From Homalodisca vitripennis (lineage: Eukaryota > Arthropoda > Insecta > Hemiptera > Cicadellidae), in the NCBI RefSeq assembly GCF_021130785.1, contig NC_060213.1:95410501-95474500 (forward strand): a DNA stretch of 64,000 nucleotides, given 5' to 3'. The stretch's first letter is position 1. The number at the start of each line of letters is the position of its first letter. A program made the translations under genes and the position numbers. The notes beneath the pieces are model-generated. The model was not told the origin of the DNA and made no database searches. It worked only from the letters and a program-made list of their open reading frames with translations. Positions 30,523-42,228 of this stretch are shown in pieces.

Positions 30523-32520
30523 TTAAATACGAACTCCGTTCTCATTATGTCGGAGGACCATTTCGAGAATAGCGCTTGGGTTTACAGCTTCAGTGATGGC
30601 GCCATGGCTCGCGTTAGACGCGCCATTCCTCCACAAGCCAGCAACCACCAGCCGATAAGCTGACTTACGCGCTTCAGCTTTTATATGGACATCAAGAGGT
30701 AGAAGTCCTAAAGCCACCTCGAGGGTCGCTGAGGACTGCTCCTGAATGCTCCGGTTGCAAAGATTGTACCAACCTTTGTAAGCTTTCAAGCTTGGCTTTG
30801 GCAGTTACCTGATTCACCTTTGTCCACCAGACTAATGAACCATAAGTGATTTGAGGCCTTACAACTGCTTTGTAAAGCCATAGTGCTATATGGGGTTTTA
30901 CGCCCCATGAGATTCCTGCAAGTCTCCTGGTCGTCATGAGCCGCCCAACTTTGCTTTGTGCAGGATATTGTTAAGATGATCATTCCACGTAAGCTTATGG
31001 TCTAGAGTCAGTCCTAAATATTTGACTGTCTTTGACCACTCAAGCTGTGTGGATGCGAGTTTCAGCCTAGAAAGAGAATCTAGTTTCTTTTTCCTAGTGA
31101 ATGGTACAACTACTGTCTTAGAGGGATTTACTTTCAGTCCCTCTCCCTGACACCAGTTGTATACATGTTGAAGATTGGTATTCATGATATCAACAACAAC
31201 ATTTGTATAATTTCCCTGTACCATAAGGACTATGTCGTCTGCATATCCTTGGACAAAGATTCCATTTGTTAGTAAGGTCCTCAAGTAGACCATCTACTAC
31301 TACTAGATTCCACAGTAGAGGTGACAGGATGCCTCCTTGAGGACATCCCCTTGTGGGTGCGATCACGAGCGATTCTTCATTGAGATCGGCCCTGATCCGT
31401 CTGGAGCACAGCATGGCCCTAAGCCACCGGCAACAGAGCTGGCTCGAGGCCACGTCGCTGTGCTCCACTTACCATTGCAGTGAATTTAGCATTGTCAAAA
31501 GCTCCTTCAATGTCTATGGAAGGTGCACAATGCCAATTCCTAGGCGGACAGGCTAATCCTCAATCCTACTGACTAGTTTGGTGCAGTGCTGATTCACAGG
31601 ATTTGCCTGGCTGGTATGCATGTTGGTTGCGATGAAGGGGAGTGTCTGAGAGAACTCCCTTTCTCAGGTGCCTCTCCACCAGTCTTTTCTAATGTTTTCA
31701 GTAGAAACGAAGATAAACTGATGGGACGAAAAGATTTAGGGACAGAATAGTCCGCTCTCCCTTTTTTAGGGATGAAGAGTGAAGACCACCCTGTTGAGAC
31801 GCCAGGCTTGTGGTATGTACCCATAAGCTAGGCTCGCCCTGAATAGTTCACATAGAAGGGTAAGGAGATTCTCCGGCCCTTGTTTGAAGCAGGGCCGGAA
31901 AGATTCCATCCCCTCCTGCAGATTTTAAAGGGGCAAATTAGAAATTGCCCATTTGGCTTTAGAGAGATTGACAATCCTTCTGGCAATGGCCCAGCTACCA
32001 CGATAAGCTCTTGGCCGTGAGCCTGCCTCATGGTTACCAGACGTTCCAGTGTTGTCATTCTCAAAGATACAATCAGGGAAAGTGAGTCTCAAGGAGAAGT
32101 TTGAGGCTATCACTAGACCCGGAAGTGTGTTGACCTCCCTGGGACCTTAAAGATCCCAAGTGACCGGTTGGACCTGAGGCTAGTAAACGTTGCAGTCTAG
32201 CTGCCGCGCTTAACTCATTTACCTTCTGTGTAAACTGCCTCCAGGAACTTTGTTTTGCCTTTTTAATTGCTAGGCTGTATTCTGTTAGAGCTCTATGATA
32301 GGACTCCCCAGATACGGCTCCTTTTGCATTGATTGTACAGCTTCCTAACATTAGCCCTTTTGCGAGCGAGGTCCGCAGTCCACCACTTAGTATTGATTCG
32401 ACTCTTCCCCCGTCGCAATGGACAATTGTCGTGGAAGCTATTGATTATAGCATTCTGCAGGTCAGAAGCTATCTGATCTATATCTGTGAAGCATCGCACC
32501 CTTCCGCCTACCGATCCCAA
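30523..32520 (-). pseudogene. LINE reverse transcriptase relic
   Basis: Blocks in order on the minus strand: SGWSSLFIPKKGR (31780), PKSFRPISLSSFLLKTLEK (31740-31680), TRGCPQGGILSPLLWNLVV (31360-31300), GYADDIVLMVQ (31250-31220) and VKYLGLTLDHKLTWNDHL (31030-30970), followed by the thumb region to about 30523. The catalytic Ala-Asp-Asp is intact, but the reading frame changes many times between blocks. Confidence 0.85.
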
Positions 32521-32813
32521 CTGTGGACTGAAGGTCAGACTTATATCCCAACCAGTCAGATCCTCCTGGGATTGCGATAGTGGACCTCTGCAGCCTCATC
32601 TTGCAAGTTGAAGCGGATATACCTGTGATCCGATAATGAGGCCTCTTCGCTTACGTGCCACTTATCAACCATTCCAAGTATACCTTGTGTGCAGATTGTT
32701 ATATCAATAACTTCTTGTCTAGTTCGTGTTGCGAACGTTGCGGCGGTTACCTTTATTACATATAAATAGGTCCCTGCTTAGAAGAAATTGTTAAAATTGC
32801 CTCACCTCTGGGG

Positions 32814-33290
32814 TTAGTGGTTGGTGCTGCCCCATCCAGCAGAGTGATGGGCGTTGGCGTCACAACCTAGAAGAAGTTGTTGACGTCTAGCTTGTGCTTC
32901 TTCCACCAGGAGCTCTAGGTCTCTTGATGGAGGGAGTTCCCTGGCATCATATGGCAAGTATACGGAGCCTACAATTGTGCTCTGTACTATGCCTCCATTC
33001 TTCCAGGTCAGTGTGCCCACAGTGAGATCTCTGGAGCAGAATTCGTTGAGGGTTAGAAAAATCCAAGCCTCTCTTCAACAGGATGCAGGTCCTGACATTC
33101 CTTAGAGAGGTACAGTAAATTAACTTACCTTTGGTTTCATTTAGGCCCGCCACTCTCCCTTGGTGAAGCCATGGTTCTTGAATCAATGCCAGATCGAATC
33201 CCTCCTGGAGGAAGAAACTGGCAGAAGGCTGCCGAAGCAGCCCTACTGTGCTGGAGGTTTGATTTGTAGAACTCGTGGCATTGTCCTTGA
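32814..33290 (-). pseudogene. LINE apurinic-type endonuclease relic
   Basis: Minus-strand pieces include FDLALIQEPWLHQGRV, AGLNETKGKLIY, and after a frameshift VYLPYDARELPPSRDLE and LLLGCDANAHHSAGWGSTN. These correspond to the EPW and (G)DxNAH motifs of the endonuclease that nicks target DNA. The Asp-Ala-Asn-Ala form departs slightly from the usual DFNAH. Confidence 0.75.
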
Positions 33291-33299
33291 CTGTCGAGG

Positions 33300-34194
33300 A
33301 GACAATTGAGACCTGCCAGAGTCCTAGGTTGGCTCTACAGTTGGAAGCCTTCACAGCCTTGTAGCACACCTCGTCCAGGAAACAGACGAATCCGTAACCT
33401 TTCGGATCTGGCTTGGATGGAAGGATTTTCCACTCGTTTACATTTAGGTTGGGATTCTGCTTTTTGAACATTTCAGTACCTTTTCAGGTGTCTTCTTCAG
33501 AAGCTTCGGGTGAGCTCTGAAAAACACCCTAGTGGACCTCAAGATGTCCTTACGCAGACCCACTCTCAGAGAGATGTCATCTCCCAGAGGTTTTATTCTT
33601 TGAATAACTTCTTCCAGCCAACGTTTGGTGTGCTCGTTGAAAGCAGGAAGCAATTAACACACCTTTCTCTAGGTAGGTGCCCGCAAACGATGGAACGGAA
33701 CCATCCTCCAGGGGTTGGATTTCTTCCATAATTGCGTCCTCGATGGCTTCTCCTTGCTCTGCACTAAGCTTCGCCTCTGGGTAGCCTTCGAGGGCTATGG
33801 CTATTTTGATCGCCGCGACCTCTCTGTAGGTAGCCTTGGGTGTGCTACCAGAGGCCTCGGGATCGTGGGCTTCGGGCTTTTGGGTTTCCCTCCTAGCCTT
33901 CTTTGCGGGCCCCTCAGCGGAGGGTGGGGTGACCGAGGTGCCTCTGGGGCGTTTGGCCGACCCCTCCCCCGCCTTGGTACCCGCAGTTGGGCCCGGAGTT
34001 GAGACCTCCTGCCGTTCTGGGTACTTTTTCTTCTTTTTCCCCCTCCTCCACTTGGAAGGGTCAAAAGCTTCATCACCCTTTTCAAGAAGTTTAGCCTTTA
34101 GTGCTTCTCTCCTTTGAGCAGTGGTGAGATTAGGCATCTTCATTCTGAGGTTGCCGAGTTGCTCTGTGGCATCATCCAGCGTACCTGTAGACAT
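33300..34194 (-). pseudogene. LINE ORF1
   Basis: The best frame runs 34194-33577 from MSTGTLDDATEQLG, through a Lys/Arg-rich low-complexity region, to ATYREVAAIKIAIALEGYPE. The later part continues in shifted frames at 33653-33444 (KRWLEEVIQRIKPLGDD) and near 33470-33300 (EWKILPSKPDPKGYGF, then ANLGLWQVSI). This resembles the folded C-terminal domain of ORF1 in insect LOA/Jockey elements, which coats element RNA. Two or more frameshifts make it inactive. Confidence 0.7.
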
Positions 34195-34919
34195 GGGAGT
34201 GCTTTGGGCTGTTGAGGAGCTGATCTTCTACATCTTGAAGGGCTTTTGCTTCCTCAGCGCTTGTACTACCTTCCTCAGATAAAGCCTTGCCATGTATGGG
34301 AGCTTCAGTGTGCAATGGAACCTCCTGTGTTCCTAATGCACTTTGTTGAGGAGAAGGTAGGGATGTTGGCATAACAACCTATTGAGTTGTTTTACCAGGT
34401 GATGGTGTGTGCGAGGTAGCTTCAGGAGCTACCTCAGCAGGAAGAGGTAGGTTAGAAACTGCTTCAGGAACTGTTTCAAGGGTTGGTTGGTTTTGGTTTT
34501 TGTTTTTGTTTTTTTTCCATGATGTTCCCACGAGTAGCTAGGGAATGGAAGGTCGACCCAGACAGAGCCCCGCATGCCTGGGTAAGCTGCTTTAAAACTG
34601 GAGGGTCGCCGGTGTCCAGAGTCCGCATAGTAAAGACTGGTTTGCCACCAGCCATTCAGCCCCTGGCCTATGCTGTTCCACCGTGGCTTGGCCCCTAGTG
34701 GGAGAAATGAAAGGAAAACTAAATCGAAGGGTTGAGGAAGTTTAACTCAAATAGAAGAGAGTGAAGAAGAGAGATAGGCTGACACATAGAAAAGTGTGCC
34801 AGCCATAGGCCCCAGAAACAAGAAGAGAAGGGATCTGGAGCATTAGCTAGGGTACCTCGGGGTCGCCACTACCCGTACGGCCTCGAAAGTTAGACCGCCC
34901 CTGAGGGCGAGCAAATGTT

Positions 34920-35585
34920 ACAAGTGTCTAACACTGAGGACCTCTGGAGTTATAAATAAAATAAAGGAAATCTCTTTTGTAGTCACAATATTGACTATGT
35001 GTGGCCATTACTATGTCATGGAAATTACTAGTTCTTGAAACTTTCAGTATTCGTTAAATATAATGATAGTAAATGGCCGAAATACTCATTACTTTCATAA
35101 AATACGAATACGATAAATATTTACATTCAATTTTAATACAAAGTAAAACATTTAAAAGTGTCATTATAAAGGAAATGATAGAATTTAAATTTTTTAAATT
35201 ATTCTTCAATAATTTAAGTTTCCTACTTACGATGATTACTTTACTATACTTTCTGAAACAGGGCATGCAATAGAGAAGGATAGCTTTGTAAAAATTATAA
35301 TGCCCTATTAGGGTTAGAGCGGTTATACAAAAATATTTGATTGTCTAGTGGTCCAATGTAATACAGTGTGTTTTCTATTACTGTGAACAATTCTTTTTAG
35401 TTAAATGTTACCCATTCGATAAAAAAGTCAATGGCAGATGGACATAAAGTGCTGTACAACGCAGTTCTGTAAGGCGGATAATTCCAATGATCTCGTTTGT
35501 ATTCACCGACCAGAAAACAGGTCTTACCGCGGCGCGTGTGAATGCATAATTAATGCTCAGTAAATGCGGTGGTGATTGTAGCAGC
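34920..35585 (+). repeat. Foldback left arm, inner part
   Basis: Continues the arm after the inserted LINE. It is the inverse of 37085-37740, with small indels. Confidence 0.85.
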
Positions 35586-37084
35586 ATAAGCATTTCTTTC
35601 GGCGATTATTTCCATCGTGGAAAATAATAGCACTCGTATAACGCTGATCTTACAACAAAGGTTATAAAATTTAAAACGCTTATGTTTTGCACTGATATAC
35701 TAAAGCTATACTGTTATAAGCTCTTTTTGTTTTAAGTAATCTAAGCCCGGATCTTTTTCTTTACGACCCTTTTAACATTTTGCGAGTGCGCAACGCTTAT
35801 TATGTGCATCACGTCCATAGTTCCAGTAATTATTTTGTTACGGACAGAATAATGGAGAGAATCGACGTAAAATATTTGGTGAAGTAAGAAAAGTTCGGTT
35901 ATTTATTAAAAAGCGACACTTATACGAAACTAGACAATTTATTTACTTTATAGAATTACTTTGTATAACAATTTAAAAATAAATATTTTATTCAATGAAT
36001 ATGTCCTAAATTTGAGTTGGGCTCAGTATTAAAAAAAATGTATATAAACTTAAAATACGAGTAATTTATTACCATATCATTGCTTTAAAACTTAGTTATA
36101 GTAGACACAAACCTCCATTTCGGTTTATTATATTACTTGTCTTCTCCAAGATGATATTATCATTTCCAAACGTTATTTTTGGGTCGTCTTAGTTCACGAT
36201 ACAAAAAGCGTGAACATGTTTGAGATTAAATGTTGTTTTTATGTTGTACACCTTAGTATAGTTTCACTATATGAGGGAAGTGTTACAAGTGTTTTTAATG
36301 TCATGAGAGACTAGTGAGTAAACCATAACCACGGACATTTAAATGTGATAGTTAAACGTCCCTACACTAAGTCGCTGGCCTCTAAAGAGTAAAATTGGCT
36401 CCATATGATTCTGAGTTGACAGTATGTCTCCGTCTGTCAGTCTCCTCTCCCGCACAATCACGTGTACTTGTGTGTCATGTCGGAAGCGATAGTGATGTGA
36501 GTCGAGATATTGAATCATGAGTTGTGTTGCTCGCTTGTCTCTTGCTAAAAAAATTGGATATCTTTAGTTTACGTGTAATTTGAAACTTTCTTATTAGTTT
36601 AAATACAACTTCTATATATACTTCTACCAAAAGCAAATGTCACCATGTTTAGTAGGGGTATCACTCCCACTTTAACTAATGTAATTAACTGTTCCCTGAC
36701 AGAAAGTTAGTACTGGCGTACAATCCAAGTTCTTGAAAGTGTCAAGAAGTTTCTAGATCCTAATAGCAGAGCCTGTCTTGTCTTTTGTTGGCGAGACACA
36801 TTTAACTAAATTGTTCTGAGGCAATTTCAAGTCTACTCTCCAAGTTCGTTTGCGTTTCTAACATTAGTGCTTGCTATCTTGTTATCTTGTGTTGGTTGTG
36901 TTATGTCATAGTAAGTTTCCGGTTTACGCTTTGTTTAAAAATTGGTCACAAAGTTAAATTCTTGAAGCATATACTAATTTGGTGATTCTTTTAATATTTT
37001 TTTATACACGATTGGTAATAAATACAGGCTTAAGATCCAACACAGAGATGAAAGACGTTGTAAAGAGAGGTCTGATACACTTGA
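35586..37084. other. Central region of the foldback element
   Basis: About 1.5 kb between the arms. No transposase, RT or other domain could be recognised on either strand. Confidence 0.5.
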
Positions 37085-37957
37085 ACCAAAATCACCACTA
37101 CTACATGGGCCTATCATATAATGAAGCTAAAATATGTCTCCACGATTTCCAGACCTGTTCTCTGGTCGGTGGATACAAACGAGATCATTGGAATTATCCG
37201 CCTTACAGAACTGCGTTGTACAGCACTTTATGTCCATCTGCCATTGACTTTTTTATCGAATGGGTAACATTTAACTAAAAAGAATTGTTCACAGTAATAG
37301 AAAACACACTGTATTACATTGGACCACTAGACAATCAAATACTTTTGTATAACCGTTCTAACCCTAATAGGGCATTATAATTTTTATAAAGCTATCCTTC
37401 TCTATAGCATGCCCTGTTTCAGAAAGTATAGTAAAGTAATCATCGTAAGTAAGAAACTTAAATTATTGAAGAATAATTAAATTTCTATCATTTACTTCAT
37501 AATGACACTTTTAAATGTTTTACTTTGTAATAAAATTGAATGTAAATATTTATCGTATTCGTATTTTATGAATGTAATGAGTATTTCGGCCATTTAATAT
37601 CACCATATTTAATGAATAATGAAAGTTTCAAGAACTAGTAATTTCCATGACATAGTAATGGCCACACATAGTCAATTGTGACTACAAAAGAGATTTCCTT
37701 TATTTTATTTATAACTCCAGAGGTCCTCAGTGTTAGACACTTGTAACAATTGCTCACTAGCCAATCACTCTTGTACTCCATCATGAGCAAGTTGGGAGGT
37801 AACAACAAAACGATGAATAGATCAATGCTAGTTACACTTACTGCAGAAAATCAAAGGAGCCCTGAATGTTATTAATATTTAAAGTGAGCCAGTCACTCTT
37901 ATACCCCATCATAGGAACGTTATGAGTTCATAACAAAACGATGAATAGATCAATGCT
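37085..37957 (-). repeat. Foldback right arm, uninterrupted
   Basis: The mirror of the left arm. At 37744-37756 it carries the undisturbed version of the site where the LINE entered the left arm. Confidence 0.85.
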
Positions 37958-40793
37958 ATCATTTTGTCCCACGAGCAGGATATTTTGGAGAGGATTTAGA
38001 ATATCCAGACTAGATTTGTTTGCATAGTTGGCCTTCGCCTGGGGTTCCGTTACTTCGAAGTACCCATTGACCCATTGGCTTCTGATATGGGTCCTACATC
38101 CATTTGTAATCGGAAAAAGAATTTTTGATCTCATGTTCCTCTATAAACTCATCAATTGTAAAATACAATGCCCAGAACTTCTGGGTCAGCTCAAGTTTTA
38201 TTGAAAATATAAATTTCCGTCTTCAACCTTGCTATGGAAGTCTCTATTCCAAGTGACGCTTCCTTTGTGAGGGCTGCTATAACGAGTTGTGAAAAAACAA
38301 TATAGATTAGTATGCTAACAATAGCCTCTTCGTAGGTTACGTTTTGGTACAATAATGGTAGTTTAAAGTGTTTAACGAGGAATTTTGTATGTGTCGTAAA
38401 TATTTCCTTATAATATTATCAATACATATTTGCCAAGTGGAGTTGAAACTGAATAGCAATAATATCTACATTATGTAATAGGTTTGACTGGAATAATAAC
38501 TATGCTGACTTGCCAAAACGATGACTTGACAATTCTGTCAATGATGTTTTGATGAGATTACAAACTGCTTTACTAATTTCCTGCAAAACAAGAGTCCCCC
38601 CAGTGATTACACTGAGATAAGTTTTCAAGTGTCAACATGTGAGTGTTGTAGAGAGTCTGATAACAGGCATATCTCAAGGTTAGATTGATAACGACGGATA
38701 TATGTGTACCATCATAGCCGTGCATTTTACGTGTTGTTCATTGATGAATTAACTTGTGAGTTAATAGTTTTTTTGTGTTCTGATTCCCTTCAGGTAATTT
38801 TAATTGAACTATTTGTTAGGTACAATATCTATAAGCTAAAAATTTGCACTGTTTAGGTGTTTACACACAACTGTAAAATGTAAAAAAAAATATATATTAT
38901 ATTTTGGTATTAAACAAATGCATTTACCTGTTTCTAAACTGTTGATTTAGATGTCCCTGCCTATCAGATGCGTATTATTTTTTACTATAACTAATAATTA
39001 TTTCTAGTTCTGACGGACGGTGGGGCCAAATATCCTAGTTCAGCTCACCTCACGTGTATTTAAACATGTCCGTCCACCGAGAAAGGCAATACTTGATTAC
39101 TATTGTAAAGCGTACATTTAGATGTTGATTTAAAAAATGTTATAATGTGCTATATGTAGTAAGAGTACATATGCATTAAATAAATAAAATATTTAATGCA
39201 GCGTTTTTACAATATTACTAACTAAACCAAGAACGTAGACAGGAAAAAACTTTTGGGGGCAACAGATATTTTACCTTAGTGGACAGAGAGTAAGACCCCA
39301 TTTTGTTCATTAAAAAAATTGTAACCCGTTTCTTTGTTGATAACTATCATTCAGCGGTACATGTCAGTAATACTGAATTATTTCAATAACAATAATCGTT
39401 TATTAAAAAGTAATTGAAAACATTGGACATTTGAGGGGCTACGTCCTTGAACTAAACAGTAGTCATGCCGATAAGAAAATGTAGATCATCTCACGAGACG
39501 TAAATATGTAATAAAGAAACAATTGATCTAACCTGTGATGTAGTACGTCTATGCCTTTCATGGAAATCTTAGAGAATATGTTTAAATAAGAAAACGTGCT
39601 ATACAATGAAAAACATTATGTTCTTATTATACACACAAAGTGATTATTTATATAGTTGAGTCTAATGATATAAAAGTCATTGTTACCAATATTATTATTA
39701 TTATCTTCATTATACAGACTTGGTTTTCATAGTTACGTTTTTAACTTAGATCTCTCAACCCTGTGGGAGTTCCAAGATGATTTGAAGGAAAACATAATAC
39801 CATAATTTATTAGTTTATACACTTCATATCGTTGAGAAATGTACCCTGGAAACGAATGTATTGTAAATTTCGTAATTATTCCCTGTACTGGATATTATTA
39901 AATTCAAATTGAATAGAGTTAACAATTGAAAATAATAATAAAAAACATTAAATGTCTTAATGTTAGGAATAACAACTAGAACCCCTCAAAGTAGCTATTA
40001 CATGGTACAAAATAACCGGCAGTACAATCCGTAATTAAGTTAATAAAAAACATCTTGAGAGCCAGTTTATATTTCCAAATTAACTTCTTGAATAATTGCT
40101 AGAACCTGTTTAATGCCAGATTTATAAAAGCAGATGTTTTCAATGAAAAAAGAGAGTACCATTGGTATGTAAAACACAAGTTAACGTTTATCTTATTGGA
40201 TTATCTGTTTATTCAAAGTGGTAAAAACATACTCCAATATTATAGTAAGAAAGTAGACTTATTTTAAATTATAATTGTGTTGATAATAATTTTAGTCCAC
40301 TTTAATGCAGTTTCATTATAGTACTTTATTACTTACCTATCTAATAAATATCTTCTATTTAAAAACTTATATATGTATGACTTAATGTGTTGTTTAGAGC
40401 TAATCTTGGGAAAAACTTTACTACAAATTGCACCTGTTTCAAATTATATGTAATGTATTAGAAAAAATATGTAAACGCTGCCTTAAAACCCAACTCAATG
40501 AAAAAGCAATATATGTTTGCACATTAGGTGTATTTTTAACCTTTTGTCTTTGTATATTTTCTTCAATGGAGTGAAATTTTAAATCGATTTTAGCACCAGA
40601 AATATCGTAGACAGAATGTGGACGATTTTTGTTATCTAAGTTAGTTTCCGGGTCCTATATACGTATGTATTTTCTGGTCGAGGCAACAACAAAACTGTGG
40701 AAATTTAAATTAATTAGACCAGAAGTGAATCGTAATATATTATAAATTGGCAGATAATTATAAATAGTCAACTCAAATATGACACTGGAAGTT
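37958..40793. other. Non-coding stretch
   Basis: AT-rich. A 68-codon minus-strand frame at 37928-38134 straddles the foldback end and is unassigned. Nothing else is supported. Confidence 0.4.
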
Positions 40794-41464
40794 TTAGTAT
40801 TTTTCTTTGTTTGAAGGTTATTTTTGACGATGGAAGGATTGTGAAGGAAACAGGATTTTTCCGGACATTTGCCATCGTTAAGTGAAACAAGAAAACAGTA
40901 ACACTACGTTTCGAGATCTGCAATCTGATCTCTTCTTCAGGTAAAGAACTAACCTAATACATAATTACAAAACTAGGTTAAAATAAACAAATCTTACTAA
41001 AGCGTTGTGGCACGCCTGAGTCAGGAATCACAACCTACATGTTGTATGTCAACTTCACTAACACTAAAGACATGCACTTAATAAAAAAAACTATACAAAA
41101 CACCAATCATTAAACTAAACTACGGAATACAGGTCACAATATGTCTTCAGTCGTCTACTAACCATTTACGACTGTCGTAAATGGTTAGTAGACGACTGAA
41201 GACATATTGTGACCTGTATTCCGTAGTTTAGTTTAATGATTGGTGTTTTGTATAGTTTTTTTATTAAGTGCATGTCTTTAGTGTTAGTGAAGTTGACATA
41301 CAACATGTAGGTTGTGATTCCTGACTCAGGCGTGCCACAACGCTTTAGTAAGATTTGTTTATTTTAACCTAGTTTGTAATTATGTATTAGGTTAGTTCTT
41401 TACCTGAAGAAGAGATCAGATTGCAGATCTCGAAACGTAGTGTTACTGTTTTCTTAGTATTTTT
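40794..41464. mobile_element. Retroelement insertion with near-perfect palindrome, Penelope-like end suspected
   Basis: An 11-bp direct repeat TTAGTATTTTT flanks the insertion at 40794-40804 and 41454-41464. Inside, 40889-41172 and 41174-41455 are inverted copies identical except for two one-base length differences in A/T runs, with a single T between them. An 83-bp tail (40805-40888) extends beyond the palindrome on the left. Each arm carries CTGAAGA, a GAGATC/GATCTC hairpin and GAAACG in outward orientation. This arrangement resembles hammerhead-like ends of Penelope-like elements. The near identity indicates recent origin. It sits about 0.8 kb upstream of the P450 start codon. Confidence 0.7.
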
Positions 41465-41602
41465 ATTGAAGACAAATGAATAAAGTTGGTAGTAGACGCA
41501 TTCTGACTTAGTATATCACTTGAGAATCAATATTTGTATTTTATATATATGCAACAAGGCATACAAACATGTGCCGTCGTGAAGGAATTTACAGGAAGTG
41601 AA

Positions 41603-41685
41603 TTTAAACTGTGATAAAATGTCTCGATAAAGAAAACAAAATATATACCTATTTTCTTTATCGAGATATTTCACCACAGTTTAAA
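41603..41685. repeat. Short inverted repeat (hairpin)
   Basis: Arms of about 36 bp, with TTTAAACTGTG at one end and CACAGTTTAAA at the other and GTCTCGATAAAGAAAA against TTTTCTTTATCGAGAT inside, flank a loop of about 10 bp. It could be a tiny inverted-repeat element. It lies between the palindrome and the P450. Confidence 0.7.
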
Positions 41686-42228
41686 GTCACAGTCAACAAG
41701 GCTAACTATTTACAGCACTGGATATATGTTAGTCCGCAGGTAGATTCGAAGAGCCAGTAGTTGACGCTTTTTATAAAAAAGGCCGTGAGCGTAGGCCTTC
41801 TAAGTCCTACCATTGTACATGTATTTTATGTATTTACATGGATAAGCCAAAATAAACTATAGCAAACTCACTGGAAGTACCTTAGACTCTAAGAGAATTG
41901 AAACGGACAGAAGTTGAAGGCTTTTGACCAAAATAAGATTTTAAGACCTTTAAATTTATATATTTTTGTAATCAGGGCATCAAGGCAGGCAAAGTCAACG
42001 GTGATGTGTAAAAAAAGTAATTGATTTCAACCAGAAATGCAGGCCCCTTCAAACATAATCCCCGAAATAAGATGACCTAAACGTTTTATTTACACCTTGT
42101 AAAGCCATGTATACTGCTATAATACGTACCAGATATTTATGTAAAATATCATAGGGCTACATCATATTACATCACACATACTTTAACTGAGTTCTGCGAT
42201 ATTAATTTTCTTTGTTGATGGGTTTCAG
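41686..42228 (+). other. Upstream / 5' intron region of the P450
   Basis: No coding signal. A 3' splice site (pyrimidines, then GGGTTTCAG) ends at 42228, so part of this stretch is probably an intron in the 5' untranslated region and the promoter may lie further upstream. Confidence 0.5.

Larger units (their letters stand above)
29457..34919 (-). mobile_element. Non-LTR retrotransposon (LOA/Jockey-group, with RNase H), near full length but dead
   Basis: On the minus strand the order is 5' region, ORF1, endonuclease, reverse transcriptase, RNase H, Cys-rich tail and poly(A). The poly(A) tail appears as a run of about 55 T at 29466-29526. The target duplication GAGCAAATGTT flanks it at 29457-29467 and 34909-34919. 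A C-terminal RNase H with HTGIGGNECADRLAK places it with LOA/R1/I-type clades; I favour LOA-like from the PKSFRPISLSSFLLKTLE block. More than ten frameshifts or stops break the pol frame, so the copy cannot move by itself. Confidence 0.9.
29255..37957. mobile_element. Long inverted-repeat (foldback) element, about 3.25 kb without a nested LINE
   Basis: The left arm (29255-29467 plus 34920 to about 35585) and right arm (about 37085-37957) are inverted copies of roughly 870 bp. Both start at their outer ends with AGCATTGATCTATTCATCG. Matching blocks run inward, for example a GTTAAATGTTACCCATTCGA segment at 35401 and its complement at 37257. Similarity weakens past 35530 and 37150. The middle, about 1.5 kb, has no transposase I recognise. 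A 99-codon frame at 36979-37278 overlaps the right arm and shows no known domain. Each arm tip contains two direct subrepeats of about 130 bp. Target duplications at the outer ends were not found. A retrotransposon occupies 29468-34908. Confidence 0.8.

Noticed and set aside
33715..34117. Plus-strand frames of about 95 codons over the LINE
   Set aside because: These are antisense shadows of the GC-rich low-complexity part of LINE ORF1.
36979..37278. 99-codon plus-strand frame in the foldback element
   Set aside because: It mostly overlaps the right inverted arm, its mirror in the left arm is not open in the matching frame, and no domain is recognised.
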